Below are positions 18,817 through 27,624 of a stretch of DNA of 64,000 nucleotides, piece after piece. The notes beneath the pieces were generated by a model. That model did not search any database and was not told the DNA's origin. It saw only the letters and a list, made by a program, of their open reading frames with translations. The position numbers and the translations under genes were made by a program. Origin of the DNA: Acinetobacter sp. WCHAc010034 (GTDB lineage: Bacteria > Pseudomonadota > Gammaproteobacteria > Pseudomonadales > Moraxellaceae); NCBI RefSeq assembly GCF_001696615.3, contig NZ_CP032279.1, positions 3,348,001-3,412,000 on the forward strand, read 5' to 3'. The number at the start of each line of letters is the position of its first letter. The stretch's first letter is position 1.

Positions 18817-19470
18817 ATGATGATTGGGCATCAGCGTGACATAATGGCGGCATTGGGAATTGATGTCTGGATTCCTAAGGGCGCAGTGTGTCAGCCGCAT
18901 CAGCCGTCTGCATGGCGCGATCAGGCGCCGCCTGAAGCGCTTTCTGAAATCATTCTGCCTAAAGCGCCGGCAAGGCTAGCGCAGGCGCTGCCTCAATTCA
19001 AGGCGGAACCTCCGCCCAAAGCTGAAGCTGTCCCGGAAAAGCCGGCGGCCGCGGAGGCTGCTGCGCCCAAGCAGGCTGAGCCCGCTGAACTGGTGCCTGC
19101 GCTGCAGATTTCCGCATTTTCCATAGAAGCCGTCAGCCTGCCGCATTGCGTGCTGCTGGTGGATGCCAGCCATATAAGCGCCGAGCAGCAGCAGCTGTGG
19201 AAAAATATTCAGCGCGCGGTTCAGGCGGAATTCCATGCCTTGCAGTGGCCGTTTGCATGGCCGAACATGCAGGATGGGCGCGGCGCAGCGTCTTATGTGC
19301 AGGGCTTTTTGGATGCGCTCAGCGCGGAAAAAAATGTGCTGTGCCTGGGCGGAATTCCGCATTTGCAGTCTTCAAAATGCATCCAGCTGGCTTCGCTGCA
19401 GGACATGCTGGATCAGCCTTTGCTGAAAAAGCGCCTGTGGCAATTTATGCAGAATAAAATCAGGGATTGA
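18817..19470 (+). CDS. Uncharacterised protein with HolD-like ends (possible DNA polymerase III psi)
   Basis: The 217-residue product starts GHQRDIMAALGIDVWIPK, similar to the HolD start in which a short RDxxLxxLGIxxW peptide binds HolC. Its C-terminal half (LPHCVLLVDAS, later NVLCLGGIPHL and PLLKKRLWQFM) follows the HolD order of core strand, strand and final helix. Between them lies an Ala/Pro/Glu linker of about 60 residues absent from E. coli HolD. The ghrB-like gene starts 8 bases later. The assignment rests on short motifs, so it is tentative. Confidence 0.5.
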   Translation: MMIGHQRDIMAALGIDVWIPKGAVCQPHQPSAWRDQAPPEALSEIILPKAPARLAQALPQFKAEPPPKAEAVPEKPAAAEAAAPKQAEPAELVPALQISAFSIEAVSLPHCVLLVDASHISAEQQQLWKNIQRAVQAEFHALQWPFAWPNMQDGRGAASYVQGFLDALSAEKNVLCLGGIPHLQSSKCIQLASLQDMLDQPLLKKRLWQFMQNKIRD

Positions 19471-19477
19471 CGGACGC

Positions 19478-20446
19478 ATGAAGAAGAAAGTTGTAGTTTT
19501 TAGCCAAATTGATTCTGAAATTCTGACCAGGCTGCAGCAGCGCTATCATGTAGTTCAGGTTCATCCTAAGCTGGGCGATGTCAATCAGCAGATTTTAGCG
19601 CAGAGCCAGGACGCAGACGGCATGATTGGCGCCGGCCGCGTGCTGAATGAAAGCAATTTAAAGCATGCGGAAAAATTAAAAGTCATTTCCAGCGTCAGCG
19701 TCGGCTATGACAATTACGACCTGTCTTATTTAAATCAAAGAAAAATTCTGCTGACGCATACCCCGCATGTGCTGACGGAAACCACTGCGGACTTGGCTTT
19801 TGCGCTGCTGATGAGCGCGGCGCGCAAAGTGCCGTCACTTGAGCGCTGGACCAAGCAGGGGCAGTGGGCAAGGACTGCCGGCCCGGAGCAGTTCGGGCAG
19901 GATATTTTTGGCAAGACCTTAGGCATTATCGGCTTGGGGTATATTGGCGCAGCCGTTGCCCGGCGCGGATTTTACGGCTTCAACATGAATGTGCTATACC
20001 ATAACCGGCGCGAAAAGCCTGAAGCGGCTGAACAGTTTAAAGCGCAGTTCTGCGCGCTGGATGACTTGCTGCGCCGTTCGGATTTTGTGGTGATTGCGGT
20101 GGATTTAAACGCCGCTTCAAAATCGCTGATTGGCGCGCGTGAGCTGGAACTGATGCAGGCGCATGCGGTTTTTGTGAATATTTCCCGCGGTTCGGTAGTT
20201 GATGAGCAGGCGCTGATTGAGGCTTTAAAAAATAAAACTATATTTGCTGCCGGCTTGGATGTTTATGAAAAAGAGCCGCTGCAGGCCTCAGAGCTGTTTG
20301 CGCTGGATAATGCGGTGACGCTGCCGCATGTCGGTTCCGCAACTGTGCAGACGCGTAGGCGTATGGCGGAATTGGCCTATCAAAATCTGCTGGATGCTTT
20401 GGAAGGCGGCGCGCCGCGCTGCGCGGTTAACCCCGGCTTCGGTTAA
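19478..20446 (+). CDS. ghrB: D-isomer-specific 2-hydroxyacid dehydrogenase (GhrB-like glyoxylate/hydroxypyruvate reductase)
   Basis: The 322-residue enzyme has SVSVGYDNYDL, the NAD-binding LGIIGLGYIGAAVARR, the substrate Arg within VFVNISRGSVVDEQAL, the catalytic Glu in AAGLDVYEKEPL and the catalytic His in TLPHVGSAT. This combination and length fit GhrB, which reduces glyoxylate and hydroxypyruvate in the cytoplasm. The gene is 8 bases after the preceding ORF and probably co-transcribed. Confidence 0.88.
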   Translation: MKKKVVVFSQIDSEILTRLQQRYHVVQVHPKLGDVNQQILAQSQDADGMIGAGRVLNESNLKHAEKLKVISSVSVGYDNYDLSYLNQRKILLTHTPHVLTETTADLAFALLMSAARKVPSLERWTKQGQWARTAGPEQFGQDIFGKTLGIIGLGYIGAAVARRGFYGFNMNVLYHNRREKPEAAEQFKAQFCALDDLLRRSDFVVIAVDLNAASKSLIGARELELMQAHAVFVNISRGSVVDEQALIEALKNKTIFAAGLDVYEKEPLQASELFALDNAVTLPHVGSATVQTRRRMAELAYQNLLDALEGGAPRCAVNPGFG

Positions 20447-20527
20447 AGAATTAATAACACTTTCTTTCATAACTGCTCTATTTTCAATGCTATATTCCTT
20501 TTAAACAGGCTTAACCGGAATTTGAAA

Positions 20528-21967
20528 TTGAAAAGATTTTTGCTGGCATGCGGTTTGGGGTTGTGCTCAAGTCTTGCGCAAACCCAGACTGTAGAATTCA
20601 ATGCCGCATCGCAATTTTCTGTGCCGGATATCGGCGGCGGTGTCGGGCTTTTAGACCAGCAAAAAGAAAAATCCATTGGCGAAAAAGTTTTCCGCGAAGT
20701 CAATAAGCAGATGCCTGTCACGCAGAATCCGTGGCTGGAAGACCGCCTGTTTGCGGTCTTTTCGCATATTCTCAGCCAGACGCAGCTGAATCAGCCGGTT
20801 GGGCTGCTGATTATCAATGACCCGCAAATCAATGCTTTTGCTGTTCCCGGCGGCCTGTTCGCCTTAAATACCGGTTTAATCAATTCTGCGCGCAATATGG
20901 ATGAAGTGGCGGGCGTGATGGCGCATGAAATTGCCCATGTGACGCAGCGCCATTACAGCCGCTCGCAGGAGGCGTTTAAGGGGCAGGGCCTGCTGTCACT
21001 GGCGGGAATTCTGGTGGGCGCCTTGGTGGCGTCTCAGGCTGACGGTGATGTTGGGGCGGCGGTCATGCTGGGTTCGCAGGCGGCGCTGATGGATAAGCAG
21101 CTGACCTACAGCCGCAATCAGGAGCGTGAGGCGGACCGCATCGGCATGCAGTATATGTACGCCTCCGGCTATAATCCGCAAAGCATGGCGGATTTTTTTG
21201 AGGTGATGCACCGCGCGACCAGCAGCGTCAGCTTTTTGCCGGACTTCTGGCTGACCCATCCCTTAACCACGCAGCGCATGAGCGAGGCGCGATTAAGGGC
21301 GAACCAGCTGCCTAAGGTTAAGCCGAACCTGAACAACGATGATTTTGATGTCATTAAATGGTACAGCCGGGTGATTTCCGGGCAAGCCAATGAACAGCAG
21401 CTGCAGTCCTTGGCGGATCAAAACAGTTTTGCCGGGATGCTGGCGCTGGCGGCTTTTCAGGCGCAGCATGGCGATTATGCCGCGGCGCAGGCGGTATTGG
21501 AGCGTGCAAAAAAGCTGAAATCTGACCATGTGCTGATGACTTTGCTGCAAACCGACATTTATCTTGGGCAAAATAAGCTGGATGAGGCTTTAAGCGGCAT
21601 CCGCCGCGCGGCGGCGGTTATGCCGGAAAGCCGCGCATTAAATTACAAATATGCGGAGGCGCTGATCCGCAATCAGCAGCCTGCTCAGGCGCAAAGCGCT
21701 GTGCAGCCGTTTTTGCGCAATAACCCGCGCGATGTCAATGGCTGGAGGCTGATGCAGCAGGCGGCGAATGCGGACAGCGCTTCGCCGTTAAGGCCTGTCA
21801 ATGTCTTGCGCTACCGCGCTGAAGTTGAATTCTGGTCGGGCTATGAAGAAAATGCAATCAAGTCGCTGCTGCATGCGCAGCGTTTGGCGAAGGAAAACAA
21901 AGCCTTATTCGCAACAATTAATCAGCGCCTGAGCGTAATGCAGAAAGAGCGCCAATTGAAAATTTAG
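20528..21967 (+). CDS. bepA: Periplasmic M48 metalloprotease with TPR domain (BepA/YfgC-like)
   Basis: After a signal peptide (KRFLLACGLGLCSSLAQ) the protein has the M48 zinc motif MAHEIAHVTQRH and the downstream Glu in NQEREADRIGMQYM, all intact. TPR-like helices fill the C-terminal half (GDYAAAQAVLERAKKL, NKLDEALSGIRRAAAVMP). This is the BepA layout, a chaperone-protease that quality-controls outer-membrane LptD and BAM substrates. Two TTG starts compete: 20522 and 20528. GGAA at 20517-20520 is better spaced for 20528. Confidence 0.9.
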   Translation: MKRFLLACGLGLCSSLAQTQTVEFNAASQFSVPDIGGGVGLLDQQKEKSIGEKVFREVNKQMPVTQNPWLEDRLFAVFSHILSQTQLNQPVGLLIINDPQINAFAVPGGLFALNTGLINSARNMDEVAGVMAHEIAHVTQRHYSRSQEAFKGQGLLSLAGILVGALVASQADGDVGAAVMLGSQAALMDKQLTYSRNQEREADRIGMQYMYASGYNPQSMADFFEVMHRATSSVSFLPDFWLTHPLTTQRMSEARLRANQLPKVKPNLNNDDFDVIKWYSRVISGQANEQQLQSLADQNSFAGMLALAAFQAQHGDYAAAQAVLERAKKLKSDHVLMTLLQTDIYLGQNKLDEALSGIRRAAAVMPESRALNYKYAEALIRNQQPAQAQSAVQPFLRNNPRDVNGWRLMQQAANADSASPLRPVNVLRYRAEVEFWSGYEENAIKSLLHAQRLAKENKALFATINQRLSVMQKERQLKI

Positions 21968-22137
21968 GGCGGCTTGGAAGTCAAGGCAGCCGGTTCTTAG
22001 ACTAAAGAATTGGCATATAAGGCGCAGAGCTGCCGGTTTTTTATCTGTATGCGCGGCCTTTGAGATATGCGCTGAAAGCAGCTGGTGCTACAATGCGCCC
22101 TGCAGAGTTTTCTGATTTGATTACAAAGACTTAATAG

Positions 22138-22500
22138 ATGAAAAGATTTATATTCGCAGTATTTGCATTGGGTTTGGGTGTGCAGCTGGCTTCGGCCGCC
22201 GGTGCGGAGCAGTATGTGCTGGCGGTGCAGCAGATCAATGAAAGCTACAAAAAAGACACGCGGGATTTTTTCAATACGCTCAATCCGATGCAGCAGGGCT
22301 TCAGCAGCGCGCAGCAGGCGAAATTTTGCGGAATTGTCAGCCAATATGCCGACAATCTGTATCAGGCAGCGCATGAGAACCGAGCCTATTTAGACCGTCA
22401 ATATGCAGGCATTACTAAGCAGGATGTGATTAAGCAGGTAATGTCATCTAAAGAAATGCAGATGCTGAAAAAGTATAATGTGCAGTGCGATTTGCGCTGA
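22138..22500 (+). CDS. Small secreted protein, unknown function
   Basis: The 120-residue product has a signal peptide cut after LASAA and a helical mature region with two Cys (KFCGIV and VQCDLR) that may pair in the periplasm. No family is recognised. It stands alone downstream of the BepA-like gene and is convergent with yqeY. Confidence 0.7.
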   Translation: MKRFIFAVFALGLGVQLASAAGAEQYVLAVQQINESYKKDTRDFFNTLNPMQQGFSSAQQAKFCGIVSQYADNLYQAAHENRAYLDRQYAGITKQDVIKQVMSSKEMQMLKKYNVQCDLR

Positions 22501-22584
22501 TTGAATTTTTATAATGCTGCGGAAGAACTGTCTTTGCAATTAAAGGCAGTTCAACGCTAAAGATAAGACTTTATTAGACAGGGA

Positions 22585-23031
22585 TTAAGCAAGCTTGGCT
22601 TTAATTTTAGCTGAAACTTGTGCAGGATCGGCACGCCCGGCTATGAGCGGACGCAGAGAGTTCATCACCTTACCCATATCTTTCATGCTAGTAGCTTCTT
22701 GCGCAACAATAGTTTGCGCAATGATAGAATCAAGCTCTTCCTCAGTCATAGCTTCTGGTAGAAATTGAGAGAGAATCTCAATTTCGGCTTGTTCTTTACT
22801 AGCTAAATCTTCTCGGCCAGCGCCTTCAAAGGCTTTAACCGATTCTTTACGTTGTTTGATTTGCTTTTCAATGACCGCAAGAACCTGAGCATCGTCAAGC
22901 TCAATGCGCTCATCGACTTCAATTTGCTTGATTGCTGCCTGCAGACTGCGGATTACCGTCAACTTATTCATTTCTTTGGCACGCATGGTGGCCTTCAAAA
23001 CATCAGTGATTTGGTTTTTTAAAGCAGTCAT
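22585..23031 (-). CDS. yqeY: GatB/YqeY domain-containing protein
   Basis: The 148-residue helical protein matches the YqeY family along its length: LKNQITDVLKATMRAKEMNKLTVIR, KQRKESVKAFEGAGREDLASKEQAEIEILSQFLP and SMKDMGKVMNSL. The domain resembles the tail of GatB that contacts tRNA, but the stand-alone protein has no settled function. It follows rpsU by 39 bases on the same strand, a common arrangement (rpsU-yqeY). Confidence 0.93.
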   Translation of the reverse strand: MTALKNQITDVLKATMRAKEMNKLTVIRSLQAAIKQIEVDERIELDDAQVLAVIEKQIKQRKESVKAFEGAGREDLASKEQAEIEILSQFLPEAMTEEELDSIIAQTIVAQEATSMKDMGKVMNSLRPLIAGRADPAQVSAKIKAKLA

Positions 23032-23070
23032 TTTATTGTCCAGGTTGAGTCAATCAATCACAAATTAATC

Positions 23071-23286
23071 TTAGTACAGGCGAGTAGTACGTACTGATTC
23101 GCGCGCCAATTTCTTTTGGTAGCGTTTAACAGCAGCAGCTTTTTTGCGCTTACGTTCTTGAGTTGGTTTTTCGTAGAATTCGCGTTTGCGAACGTCAGCT
23201 AAAACACCCGCTTTTTCGCAAGAGCGCTTGAAACGGCGGATGGCTACGTCTACTGGTTCGCCTTCTTTCAATTTAACTTGTGGCAT
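23071..23286 (-). CDS. rpsU: 30S ribosomal protein bS21
   Basis: The 71-residue basic protein begins [28 protein letters not shown] and ends with the basic tail of S21, near-identical in pattern to E. coli RpsU. It binds the 30S platform near the anti-Shine-Dalgarno sequence. It is divergent from tsaD, as in many gammaproteobacteria. Confidence 0.97.
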
Positions 23287-23432
23287 GAAGAATCCTCATT
23301 AAGTTATGGATAAGATCTGAGCAGTATTGCCCGAGATCACAAGTGAAGGTCAGTATTTTACTCATTTACATCTCATATCACAAGCCTATAATAGGCCTTG
23401 CAATAGATTTGATACAGGTTATAGGCAGTTTA

Positions 23433-24449
23433 ATGATCGTTTTAGGCTTAGAAACATCTTGTGATGAAACAGGGCTTGCACTGTATGACAGCGAGTTGGG
23501 TTTGCGCGGGCAAGTGCTGTATAGCCAAATTAAACTGCATGCGGAATACGGCGGCGTGGTGCCGGAGCTGGCTTCGCGCGACCACGTGCGCAAGCTGATT
23601 CCATTAATGAACCAGCTGCTGGAAGAAAGCCAAATCAAGAAATCCGAGATTGATGCAGTGGCCTATACCCGCGGCCCGGGCTTAATGGGCGCATTGATGA
23701 CCGGCGCGCTGTTTGGCCGAACTTTAGCCTTTGCGCTGAATAAGCCGGCGATTGGCGTACACCATATGGAAGGCCATATGCTGGCGCCTTTATTGTCTGA
23801 AAAGCCGCCTGAGTTTCCGTTTGTGGCGCTTCTAGTGTCCGGCGGCCATACTCAGCTGATGGCAGCCTATGGCATTGGCCAGTATGAGCTGCTGGGCGAA
23901 TCCATTGATGATGCCGCCGGCGAAGCCTTTGATAAAGTTGCCAAAATGATGGGACTGCCGTATCCGGGCGGCCCGAATATTTCCAAGCTGGCGGCCGATG
24001 GCGATATGAATGCCTTTGCATTTCCGCGCCCGATGCTGCATCAGGGCCTGGACTTTTCTTTCAGCGGCCTGAAAACTGCTGTTTCTGTACAGCTGAAAAA
24101 AGTTGCAGGCGAGGGCCGTGAAGCGGATATTGCGGCTTCATTTCAGGAAGCGCTGGTCGATACGCTGGTGAAAAAATCTGTAAAAGCCATGAAGCAGACA
24201 GGCTTAAAGCGTTTGGTGATTGCCGGCGGGGTAAGCGCCAACAAGCGCCTGCGTGAACGCTTGGAAGCAGATTTGGCTAAAATCCGCGCCCATGTGTTTT
24301 ATGCCGAACCTGCTTTATGTACAGACAATGGCGCGATGATTGCTTTTGCGGGCTATCAGCGCTTAAAGGCGGGGCAGCATGATGGCTTGTCTGTGACGAC
24401 TACACCGCGCTGGCCGATGACGGAGTTGACCAATCCCGCGGAAGCGTAG
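23433..24449 (+). CDS. tsaD: tRNA N6-adenosine threonylcarbamoyltransferase TsaD
   Basis: The 338-residue ASKHA-fold enzyme completes t6A37 formation on ANN-decoding tRNAs. It starts [29 protein letters not shown] carries the metal-binding His pair, and [30 protein letters not shown] and [13 protein letters not shown] are the nucleotide-binding motifs. The frame is open 30 codons further upstream to a GTG at 23343, but homology places the start at the ATG at 23433. Confidence 0.96.
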   Translation: MIVLGLETSCDETGLALYDSELGLRGQVLYSQIKLHAEYGGVVPELASRDHVRKLIPLMNQLLEESQIKKSEIDAVAYTRGPGLMGALMTGALFGRTLAFALNKPAIGVHHMEGHMLAPLLSEKPPEFPFVALLVSGGHTQLMAAYGIGQYELLGESIDDAAGEAFDKVAKMMGLPYPGGPNISKLAADGDMNAFAFPRPMLHQGLDFSFSGLKTAVSVQLKKVAGEGREADIAASFQEALVDTLVKKSVKAMKQTGLKRLVIAGGVSANKRLRERLEADLAKIRAHVFYAEPALCTDNGAMIAFAGYQRLKAGQHDGLSVTTTPRWPMTELTNPAEA

Positions 24450-24455
24450 AAATTG

Positions 24456-24480
24456 AAAAGAGGCGGAAGCCTCTTTTTTA
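24456..24480 (+). terminator. Terminator of tsaD
   Basis: AAAGAGGC-GGAA-GCCTCTTT then T residues, directly after the tsaD stop. Confidence 0.85.
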
Positions 24481-24554
24481 TTGGGCGTTTAAGGCATTCA
24501 GATGCGGCAAATAAAAGCATCTGAAAGAAGGCCTGAATAAAACGGAAAATTTGA

Positions 24555-24584
24555 AATAAAAACCCCCGGCATCCTGCCGGGGTT
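24555..24584 (-). terminator. Terminator of the candidate small RNA
   Basis: An 8-bp CCCCGGCA / TGCCGGGG stem encloses only GGA (minus strand), followed by TTTTTATTT. Confidence 0.8.
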
Positions 24585-24684
24585 TTCCGTATTGGTTCGC
24601 TCGGTATAGCTCCTGCCGTACCTTACAGTCCTTGTGCGTATCTATGTTCTTATTCTTATCTGGAGCATCCTGCTCTCTATGTCC
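24556..24684 (-). ncRNA. Candidate CsrA/RsmA-sequestering small RNA (RsmY/RsmZ/CsrB type)
   Basis: Read on the minus strand from about 24684, this stretch of about 130 bases has no ORF and carries six GGA triplets (plus-strand TCC at 24682, 24668, 24629, 24611, 24586 and 24572). Several are displayed in hairpin loops: GAGCA-GGA-TGCTC (24663-24675), a weak ACA-AGGAC-TGT (24625-24635), GGC-AGGA-GCT inside a GGTA/TACC stem (24601-24621 region), and the terminator itself, CCCCGGCA-GGA-TGCCGGGG followed by a T run (24555-24584). GGA in apical loops is the recognition pattern of CsrA/RsmA, and repeats of it define the CsrB/RsmZ class. A -10-like TACTAT (24695-24690) lies just upstream, with no good -35. 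The RNA would titrate CsrA. No homologue was searched. Confidence 0.65.
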
Positions 24685-24689
24685 CCATC

Positions 24690-24755
24690 ATAGTAAATTG
24701 CAGAGGGGGCAGCATAGAGGCAAAGCGCCTGAATTAATGTGCGCCAGAGCGTACA
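24690..24755 (-). promoter_or_regulatory. Promoter region of the small RNA with a GacA-like upstream palindrome
   Basis: On the minus strand TGTACG (24755-24750), six bases, then CGCACA (24743-24738) copies the layout of the GacA upstream activating site, TGTAAG-N6-CTTACA: the outer TGT...ACA and the spacing match, the inner bases differ. Its centre is about 62 bases upstream of the expected RNA start, close to the position used by Pseudomonas rsmY/rsmZ. TACTAT at 24695-24690 serves as -10, and no consensus -35 is seen, as expected for an activated promoter. Confidence 0.45.
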
Positions 24756-24784
24756 ATGCTGGCTTTTTTTTATTCCGCTCGTGG

Positions 24785-24996
24785 GGATTTTACTTATCCA
24801 AGATGGGGTGGGCTTTTTCTTTAGTATCCTGGCTTGCTGAACTGTTGCAGGCAGGTAGAAATATCAATAGAAGTATATGAAATTTATGCAATCTCATAGT
24901 GCACCTTTAGAGGATTTTAGCCTGCATTTTTGGTCAACTCTCTAAGCTGCAGCATGGTTTTTCTGGGTTTAAGCTGATTGTGTTCTAAGCCTAATC
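24785..24996. other. Intergenic stretch before an orphan plus-strand terminator
   Basis: No established gene is visible. A 25-codon frame at 24803-24880 (MGWAFSLVSWLAELLQ...) lacks a ribosome site. Because a strong plus-strand terminator closes the stretch at 25032 and tsaD already has its own terminator, a short unannotated transcript may run here. Confidence 0.3.
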
Positions 24997-25032
24997 GCTA
25001 AATAATGGCACTGCTCCATTATTTAGCTTTTT
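24997..25032 (+). terminator. Strong plus-strand terminator without an upstream gene
   Basis: GCTAAATAATGG and CCATTATTTAGC form a perfect 12-bp stem with a 7-base loop, followed by TTTTT on the plus strand. The minus strand lacks a T run, so it does not serve the convergent DUF815 gene well. Confidence 0.75.
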
Positions 25033-25059
25033 AAGCGCTGCTTCAAAGAGCAAAAGGAA

Positions 25060-25932
25060 TTACAGATTTTTCAGCTGCTGCGAACCAATCCAGTGCTTGG
25101 AAAACTGGTAAGCGGCGCGGCCCGAACGCTGCCCACGGGCCTGGCACCATCTTAAAGCTTCAGCGCGCGTTTCTTCCGGCATCGGCATATCCGCCTTAGC
25201 CAAATAGTGCGCCACAATTTCCAGATACAGCTTTTGATCCATCGGGTAGAACGACAGCCACAAGCCGAAACGGTCAGACAGTGAAATTTTTTCCTCAACC
25301 GCTTCCTGCGGGTGCAGTTCCGTATGCTGAGGCACATCGGCGCGGGTTACAGGCGTGTTCTCATGCATGAATTCCGGCAGCAGATGGCGGCGGTTGCTGG
25401 TGGCATAAATAATGAAATTGCTGGCGCCTGACTGCAGCGAGCCGTCTAAAACGCTCTTTAAGCTGCGGTAATTTTCATCTTCCGCATTAAAAGCCAGATC
25501 ATCACAGTACACAATGAACTTTTCCGGGCGGCCGGCAATCAGTTTCTGAATTTCCGGCAAATCAGACAAATCATCCCGCTCAATTTCAATCAGGCGCAGC
25601 CCTTGCGCTTCATACTCGGTTAGCAGGGCGCGGACAATTGACGATTTTCCGGTGCCGCGCGAGCCTGTCAGCAAAACGTCATTGGCCGGCAAGCCTTGTA
25701 AAAACTGCAGGGTGTTTTGAATGACTTTGCCTTTCTGCTTTTCAATGCCTTTTAGGTCATCCAGATAAATCTTTTTCGGCTGCTGAATGGCTTTGAGCTG
25801 CTTGTCCTGCCATTTATAGGCCCCTGCGGAAAAATCCGGAGCCTGCCTGATTTCCGGCAGAGCCTGCTGCAGCTGCAAAAGCACATCAGAAAGAGATTTT
25901 AAAATATTATCAGGTAAATCAAGAGTTGCCAT
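25060..25932 (-). CDS. DUF815 family AAA-type ATPase
   Basis: The 290-residue protein has Walker A LTGSRGTGKSSIV (about 86-98), Walker B KFIVYCDDLAF and a sensor segment IIYATSNRRHLLPEFM, in the order found in DUF815 ATPases. ISLSDRFGLWLSFYPMDQ is another conserved DUF815 block. Members are single-domain P-loop ATPases of unknown role. It is monocistronic and divergent from the patatin gene. Confidence 0.9.
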   Translation of the reverse strand: MATLDLPDNILKSLSDVLLQLQQALPEIRQAPDFSAGAYKWQDKQLKAIQQPKKIYLDDLKGIEKQKGKVIQNTLQFLQGLPANDVLLTGSRGTGKSSIVRALLTEYEAQGLRLIEIERDDLSDLPEIQKLIAGRPEKFIVYCDDLAFNAEDENYRSLKSVLDGSLQSGASNFIIYATSNRRHLLPEFMHENTPVTRADVPQHTELHPQEAVEEKISLSDRFGLWLSFYPMDQKLYLEIVAHYLAKADMPMPEETRAEALRWCQARGQRSGRAAYQFSKHWIGSQQLKNL

Positions 25933-26112
25933 GAATATTCAGCTTGTGATTAATCGATGAATAGATGTAATTTTACAGCAACACTGTATAGTATTTCTGC
26001 ATAATGTGCCAATTGATGCAAACTTTTAGCTATTGAACTGAAGGTTGAATTTTGCAACAGTTTCAGCAGATGAGAAATGCAATGTATAAAAAGCTAGCGC
26101 TGAGGGATAGAT

Positions 26113-27624
26113 ATGCTATTACAAGATTTCGCACGGGATATTAATCCGCATCAGGCGTACCGCATCAAAAAATTAAAGCGCCAGCTGGAAACTGCGGAAA
26201 GCTATGAGGAATGGAAAGATATTGCGCTGAAAATAGATGAAGAGTCGGGCGCGCAGGAGTGGAAGCTGGATAACCGCTCGCCTTATTTTGATGCGGAAAT
26301 TATTGCGTACCGGCTGTCCTTCCTGAAGCGCTACAGGGCGCAAAAGCGCACGCGTGACCTGATGTACATGCTGAGCGAAGGCCTGACCTATGATATTGCC
26401 AACATTGCCCATCCGCTGCTGTTTTCCGTGACCTATGTCGGCACCAAAAAAATTATTGAAGATTATGTGGCTGAAGTCAGCGAAGGGCTGGCTTTTATTG
26501 CTTCAGAGCAGTGCGAATGCTTAACCGTGCAGGAAAAAATCGCGTTCTTTAAGCAGAGCCAGAAGGCTTTTGGCCAGCCGGCGCTGATGTTTTCAGGCGG
26601 CGCAACTTTAGGGCTGTTTCATACCGGCGTATGCAAAGCGCTGATGGAGCAGGATTTAATGCCTAAAGTGCTATCAGGCTCAAGCTCGGGCGCAATTATG
26701 ACCGCGATGCTGGGCGTTTCCAAGCCTTCGGCCTTTATGGAGATACTGAAAGGGCAGAACTTTTACAGTGAGGCTTTCCGCTTCAGAAAGCTCAGCGACT
26801 TGCTTAAAGGCAATGGCGGCCTGGCGGATGTCCGCTATTTGAAAAAATTCCTGATGGAGAATTTGGGTGACATGACGTTTGCGGAGGCGCAGCAGGCTTC
26901 CGGGCTGAATATCAATATTGCCGTCGCGCCTTATGACGCTTCGCAGGATGCGCGCATTATGAATGCCTATACATCTCCAGACTTGCTGGTCTGGAGCGCT
27001 GCGCTGGCGTCCTGCGCGGTGCCTATTTTATTCCCGCCGGTCAGGCTGACCAGCAAGCGCTATGATGGGGAATACACGCCCTATATGGCGGCGACCCACT
27101 GGGTGGATGGCAGCGTGCGCAGCGACTTCCCGCAGGAAAAAATGGCGCGCCTGTACAATATTAATTACACCATTGCCAGCCAGGTCAACCCGCACATTGT
27201 GCCGTTCATGCAGGATGAAGTTTCACGCTTCCGCAAAGACATGCTGAGCTGGCCGGAGCGCATTATCCGCAGGCAGGGCAAGGTCATTACCAAAGGCGTG
27301 ATGGACTTTGCCCGCGAGCGGGTCGGCAAGGTGCCGCCGGTGCGCCGCCTGCTGGATCACGGCTATGGCGTGGTGGACCAGCTTTATTACGGCAATGTGA
27401 ATATTGTCGGCAACCACAGCCTGCGCCACTACAGCTATATGCTGCAGAATCCGCGCCCGTATTTGTTTAAAATTCTGCAGCGTGAAGGCGAGCGCGCAAC
27501 ATGGCCGAAAATTTCACTGATTGAAATCCATGCGCGCGTAGGGAAAACCATTCAGCACTGCCTGGAGCTGCTGAATTACCAGAATGCGCCAGATCAGCAG
27601 CATGCAGAATACATTGCAATTTAA
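26113..27624 (+). CDS. Patatin-like phospholipase with N-terminal DUF3336
   Basis: The 503-residue protein has a helical N-terminal DUF3336-type region (to about 140), then the patatin lipase domain: oxyanion motif SGGATLGLFHTGV (about 159), the nucleophile elbow GSSSG (189-193) and the catalytic Asp in WVDGS (about 335). The Ser-Asp dyad is therefore intact. The family hydrolyses acyl lipids. The next gene overlaps the 3' end, so the two are probably translated together. Confidence 0.92.
   Translation: MLLQDFARDINPHQAYRIKKLKRQLETAESYEEWKDIALKIDEESGAQEWKLDNRSPYFDAEIIAYRLSFLKRYRAQKRTRDLMYMLSEGLTYDIANIAHPLLFSVTYVGTKKIIEDYVAEVSEGLAFIASEQCECLTVQEKIAFFKQSQKAFGQPALMFSGGATLGLFHTGVCKALMEQDLMPKVLSGSSSGAIMTAMLGVSKPSAFMEILKGQNFYSEAFRFRKLSDLLKGNGGLADVRYLKKFLMENLGDMTFAEAQQASGLNINIAVAPYDASQDARIMNAYTSPDLLVWSAALASCAVPILFPPVRLTSKRYDGEYTPYMAATHWVDGSVRSDFPQEKMARLYNINYTIASQVNPHIVPFMQDEVSRFRKDMLSWPERIIRRQGKVITKGVMDFARERVGKVPPVRRLLDHGYGVVDQLYYGNVNIVGNHSLRHYSYMLQNPRPYLFKILQREGERATWPKISLIEIHARVGKTIQHCLELLNYQNAPDQQHAEYIAI

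Noticed and set aside
24632-24880. 82-codon plus-strand frame across the candidate sRNA
   Set aside because: Cys/Arg-rich with no ribosome site, and its 5' half lies opposite the structured RNA.
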